Of a stretch of DNA of 64,000 nucleotides, positions 60,877-64,000 are shown in pieces. The first letter of the stretch is position 1; each line of letters starts with the position of its first letter. The translations under genes were made by a program, and so were the position numbers. The stretch comes from Paenibacillus allorhizosphaerae (GTDB taxonomy: Bacteria; Bacillota; Bacilli; Paenibacillales; NBRC-103111), in assembly GCF_910594985.1 (NCBI RefSeq), contig NZ_CAJVCE010000025.1, positions 28,989 through 92,988 of the forward strand, written 5' to 3'. A model generated the notes under the pieces. That model worked only from the letters and a program-made list of their open reading frames with translations. It ran no database searches and was not told the DNA's origin.

Positions 60877-61605
60877 TTATAGCCCGTTCTTTGACGATTC
60901 TAACCTGAGCCATTCCCCGATATTGCGAATCCCTTCCGTTGTAGGGTCGGATTTGACGCGAAGCAGCAATTCGTCGCGCAATTGTTCCTGCGCGGCAAAT
61001 TCAGCGCATTGCAGCAGCGGCAGCAGCTCCCAGCCCAGCATCGCGCGGAACAGCTCCTGCCGGACGCCGCTGTCCGGCACTTCCCGCTGCACGGCAAGCC
61101 TTAGCTCGTGCAGCAGTTCCAGATACGGCCCATATTCCGGGCCGAACGTCTCTTCCAGCTGCCGCCGCAGCAAGGCGGCAACGGCCGGGCTCGCGCCCGC
61201 GGTCGACACCGCGAGCGTCAGTCTGCCGCGGCGCACGGCCGCCGGCACGATAAATCCGCTGGCCTCGGCATCGTCGGCCACGTTCACGAGCTTGCCGAGC
61301 GCTTCGGCCTCGGCGCGTACCGCCGCGTTCACCGACGCATCGTCGGTGGCCGCGAATACGAGCCGCGCCGCCGCCAGCGCGGGCAGTCCGGGCTCGTAGC
61401 GGCAGCGCAGCGCCGCTACCGTCCCCTGCGCCGCCCACGCTTCCAGCTGCGGCGTAAACCGCGGGCTCAGGGCGGTAACGCGAGCCCCTGCTTCCAGGAG
61501 CGCGCCGGTTTTGCGCTCGGCTACTTGCCCGCCGCCGACCACGAGGCACGGCGCGTCGTTCAGTGCAAGCATTACCGGATAATATGTCTTCGGTTTGCCG
61601 GTCAC
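60877..61605 (-). CDS. Precorrin-2 dehydrogenase (SirC/YlnF-like)
   Basis: 242 residues from a GTG at 61605 (AAGGGGGGG upstream). NAD-binding start YYPVMLALNDAPCLVVGGGQ with VAERKTGALLEAGARVTALS (about 7-45), VFAATDDASVNAAVRAEAEA and STAGASPAVAALLRRQLEET (about 130-150), matching the dehydrogenase part of CysG/Met8. It oxidises precorrin-2 to sirohydrochlorin. Its place inside the heme operon, with CobA fused to HemD, links siroheme to heme supply. The C-terminal half is GC-rich. Confidence 0.88.
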   Translation of the reverse strand: MTGKPKTYYPVMLALNDAPCLVVGGGQVAERKTGALLEAGARVTALSPRFTPQLEAWAAQGTVAALRCRYEPGLPALAAARLVFAATDDASVNAAVRAEAEALGKLVNVADDAEASGFIVPAAVRRGRLTLAVSTAGASPAVAALLRRQLEETFGPEYGPYLELLHELRLAVQREVPDSGVRQELFRAMLGWELLPLLQCAEFAAQEQLRDELLLRVKSDPTTEGIRNIGEWLRLESSKNGL

Positions 61606-61623
61606 CTTGACCCCCCCTTGCAA

Positions 61624-62448
61624 TTAAGCCCACGGGTGAAACGTCGAATACATGCCGCCCATCACGAAGTTGAGCAAGGTAATGAGAAAAGCCGCCAAAT
61701 TCCAAAGCGCCAGCCGGTTGCCGGGCGCTTTAAGCACCATCCGTTGAAAAACATAAAAGAAATAGGCAAGCAAGACAAACCAGGAATTCAACACTTTCGG
61801 ATCGAAAAACAAATTGAAATCGCCCTCCAGCGCGATCCATACGATGCCGAGCGATAACGAAAGCAGCAGCAGCGGTACGCCGATGACGGCGGAAAAAAAA
61901 CCGTATTTGTCGGTTGTATCCAAACTGGGCAGACGCTGCATTTGCTGCGACCAGCGTTTCTCCTTCAGCATCCGGTGCAAAAATAAATACATGCCGGAGA
62001 ATATCGCTGAGACGACAAACGCCACATAGCTTGCTACGGCGAGCGAGATATGAATAAACAGCAGTTCGTCGTTTATTTTCCAATAGGCCAGCGTCGGAGA
62101 CATCTGCGGGTTGCTGAAAATGTTCAGCGCCAATATGGCAAACCCGAATACATTGATCAGAAATACGAACAGCTCGATCCGAAAAAAGCGATTAATCACA
62201 AGCGACACGGCTACCAGAAGCCAAGATAAAATAAACAACGTCTCGAAGCGAGAGAATGCTATCAATCTCGTATGCGAATACAAGCTGAAAAACAAATAGA
62301 CGGTTTGCAAAATCCATACAAACGAAAGCAACCCTGTCCCCATCCGTTTTGCGCTTCGATTCGGACCGACAAAGTCCGAGAAGTAAAACAGGAGGCTCAG
62401 GGTGTAAATATACAAGATGGCATCATACAACCAGGTTTGAGTGACCAT
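61624..62448 (-). CDS. hemX: HemX-like cytochrome c assembly family membrane protein
   Basis: 274 residues with about eight TM helices. The CcsA/HemX-family core is visible around FIHISLAVASYVAFVVSAIF and GMYLFLHRMLKEKRWSQQMQ, with one histidine in each. B. subtilis HemX sits between hemA and hemC and lowers the amount of HemA protein. The gene follows hemA by 16 bases. It is the same family as heme-handling cytochrome c assembly proteins. Confidence 0.92.
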   Translation of the reverse strand: MVTQTWLYDAILYIYTLSLLFYFSDFVGPNRSAKRMGTGLLSFVWILQTVYLFFSLYSHTRLIAFSRFETLFILSWLLVAVSLVINRFFRIELFVFLINVFGFAILALNIFSNPQMSPTLAYWKINDELLFIHISLAVASYVAFVVSAIFSGMYLFLHRMLKEKRWSQQMQRLPSLDTTDKYGFFSAVIGVPLLLLSLSLGIVWIALEGDFNLFFDPKVLNSWFVLLAYFFYVFQRMVLKAPGNRLALWNLAAFLITLLNFVMGGMYSTFHPWA

Positions 62449-62464
62449 GGTCTCCCTTCCCCGC

Positions 62465-63865
62465 TTAAGCTTTGGCCAAAGCGTCAGCAGGCGCGGCGCC
62501 GGCTCTCACTTTGGCAAGCAGCTCTTCCTTGATCCGGTCTTGCGCGGCTTCGGCCTCGAGCTGCTTCCTCGCGAGCTCCGCCCGCTCTTGCTGCGCAAGC
62601 TGCTCTTCCAAAGCGAATATTTTCGTAAACATATCAAGCGCTTCATCCCCGTGACGCTCGGCCGCCATTTCCTTGATGCGGACAATCGGGTCGCGGAGCA
62701 TTTGGTTGACGATGCTTTTGGTCAGCTTGTGAATGACCTTCAGCTCACGCTCGTTCAGGTCAGGCAGCTTTTTTATCAAGCTGTCCATCGTTTCTTCGTG
62801 AATGGCGGACGCTTTGTTTTGCAGCGCCTGAATGACCGGTCGGACGCCGAGGGTTTTGGTCCACTGCTCGAAAGCGGCCATCTCGGAGGCGATCATCTCT
62901 TCGATTTTGACCGCCGCTTTGTGCCGTTCTTCAATATGGCTGTTGACAAGCGATTGAAGATTGTCGATGTCATACAGGAACACATTCGGCATATCGCCAA
63001 GGCGCGGATCCAGATCCCTTGGAACCGCGATGTCGATCATAAACAACGGGCGCGAACGGCGTTTTTGCAGCACGCCCGACACTTGCTCGGCGGTTAGTAC
63101 TAGGCCGGATGCGCCTGTTGAGCTGATGACGATATCGGCCTCTTCCAAGTGCGACAGCAACTTGTCCATTGTACTGGGGACGCCGTTAAACTTCTCCGCA
63201 AGCTCTTGGGCGCGGCCCAGCGTACGGTTTACGACGATCACCTTGTCTGCGCCGTTTGCATACAAATGTTTCACCGTCAGCTCGCTCATCTTTCCTGCGC
63301 CGATAATAAGCACTTTCTTGTGCTCGTATGTGCCGAAAATCCGCTTACCGAGTTCGACGGCCGCATAGCTGACCGAAACCGGATTTTCTCCGATACCCGT
63401 CTCGAAATGCGCACGCTTCGCTAACGTTATCGCCTGTTTGAACAGCGTATTGAAAATAATCCCCGTCGTCTTTTCACTTTGCGACAGCAAAAAAGCGTCC
63501 CGTACTTGCCCGAGAATTTGCGTTTCGCCGATGACCATCGAGTCAAGGCCGCTTGTCACCCGGAATAAATGCTTAATCGCTTCTTCATTCTCATATACGT
63601 AAAGATGCTTATTGAACTGCTCTCTCGGCACATTGAACCACTTCTCGAAAAATCCGCGCAAATAGTGCCCGCACAACTGCTGGCGGTCAACTACAGCATA
63701 AAGTTCCGTCCGGTTGCAGGTGCCCACGATGACGCACTCCATCACGCTCGTCGTTTCCTTGAGCTCTTTTAGCGCCAGCGCCAAATCCCCTTCGGCGAAT
63801 GTAAATTTTTCTCTGATAGATACCGGTGATGTTCGGTAATTCAAGCCGGCCACGACGATTTGCAT
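62465..63865 (-). CDS. hemA: Glutamyl-tRNA reductase
   Basis: 466 residues from the ATG at 63865. Catalytic cysteine in CVIVGTCNRTELYAVVDRQQ (about 45-64), VTSGLDSMVIGETQILGQVR (about 100-120), NADPH-binding VLIIGAGKMSELTVKHLYAN (about 188-207), and a C-terminal dimerisation helix region. It reduces glutamyl-tRNA to glutamate semialdehyde, the committed step of heme synthesis. First gene of the operon hemA-hemX-sirC-hemC-cobA/hemD-hemB. A charged alanine-rich C-terminal extension (about 430-466) is longer than usual. Confidence 0.96.
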   Translation of the reverse strand: MQIVVAGLNYRTSPVSIREKFTFAEGDLALALKELKETTSVMECVIVGTCNRTELYAVVDRQQLCGHYLRGFFEKWFNVPREQFNKHLYVYENEEAIKHLFRVTSGLDSMVIGETQILGQVRDAFLLSQSEKTTGIIFNTLFKQAITLAKRAHFETGIGENPVSVSYAAVELGKRIFGTYEHKKVLIIGAGKMSELTVKHLYANGADKVIVVNRTLGRAQELAEKFNGVPSTMDKLLSHLEEADIVISSTGASGLVLTAEQVSGVLQKRRSRPLFMIDIAVPRDLDPRLGDMPNVFLYDIDNLQSLVNSHIEERHKAAVKIEEMIASEMAAFEQWTKTLGVRPVIQALQNKASAIHEETMDSLIKKLPDLNERELKVIHKLTKSIVNQMLRDPIVRIKEMAAERHGDEALDMFTKIFALEEQLAQQERAELARKQLEAEAAQDRIKEELLAKVRAGAAPADALAKA

Positions 63866-63900
63866 CTGGTTCACCTGCCTCCTCCTCATAAATTCATTTT

Positions 63901-63929
63901 ATTATATCATGAAAACCGAGCATTCTCGA
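63901..63929 (-). promoter_or_regulatory. Probable sigma-A promoter for the hemA operon
   Basis: Minus strand TCGAGA, 17 bases, TATAAT; perfect -10, four of six at -35, about 35 bases upstream of hemA. A small CGAG-AATG-CTCG hairpin overlaps the spacer. Confidence 0.55.
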
Positions 63930-64000
63930 CATAATTTATGAAAGTTTTTTTACAAGGAAGGGTGGGCAAGAGGCTTCCCCTTGGCAACCCCTTCTTGGAT

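Overview
The window is a chromosomal core segment of an endospore-forming Firmicute, most like Paenibacillus or a close relative (Paenibacillaceae). Reasons: many sporulation genes (spoVB, bofC, safA, spo0B, spoIVFA/spoIVFB, spoIIB, spoVID); a gene order that closely follows the secDF-to-hemA arc of Bacillus subtilis; and traits that differ from Bacillus but fit Paenibacillus, namely separate secD and secF, a ruvC gene, an RNase G gene, rodA behind minD, a cobA-hemD fusion, and a secreted amidase with SLH domains. No rRNA, tRNA, CRISPR array, prophage or transposase was seen. Taxonomy and gene names come from reading motifs and synteny, not from a database search.

Layout. (1) 1-16.9 kb: a CDF transporter cut by the window edge, secF-secD, comN, then spoVB facing a DUF421 gene. 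A small membrane protein gene follows. A leftward DNA-repair/tRNA-modification/secretion run reads ruvC-ruvA-ruvB, a SpoIID-like gene, queA, tgt, yajC. bofC, lepB and safA close the region. (2) 17.2-25.1 kb: a decayed RCC1-repeat pseudogene, an amino-acid operon (pheB-hom-thrC-thrB-pheA-ilvE), then rightward NUDIX and ABC-ATPase genes. (3) 25.4-39.5 kb: rplU-prp-rpmA with a leader, spo0B-obgE, spoIVFA-spoIVFB-rng, the shape and division block mreBCD-minCD-rodA, an intergenic array of hairpin-forming 126-bp repeats, then radC, maf and a DUF4321 gene. (4) 39.6-53.4 kb: an SLH-anchored amidase, spoIIB, murC, a T-box-controlled valS-folC unit that probably continues into murC, a spoVID locus broken by an in-frame stop, an rluA-type gene coupled to an unlisted 54-residue membrane protein, and a secreted phosphodiester-glycosidase-like protein. 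(5) 53.5-64 kb: tetrapyrrole synthesis, hemL, hemE-hemH, and hemA-hemX-sirC-hemC-cobA/hemD-hemB.

How it fits together. The mre, min and rodA genes set cell shape and division site. lepB, secD, secF and yajC serve protein export. spo0B feeds the phosphorelay; the SpoIVFA/FB/BofC set controls pro-sigma-K processing in the mother cell; SafA and SpoVID build coat layers. The heme operons lead from glutamyl-tRNA to uroporphyrinogen III and branch to siroheme (CobA plus SirC) and coproheme (HemE, HemH).

I found no convincing new multi-gene defence or mobile system. The best leads are the tandem palindromic 126-bp repeat between mreB and radC, the nonsense-split spoVID, the RCC1 pseudogene, the SpoIID-like protein with SPOR-like and SH3-like regions, and the rluA-coupled microprotein.
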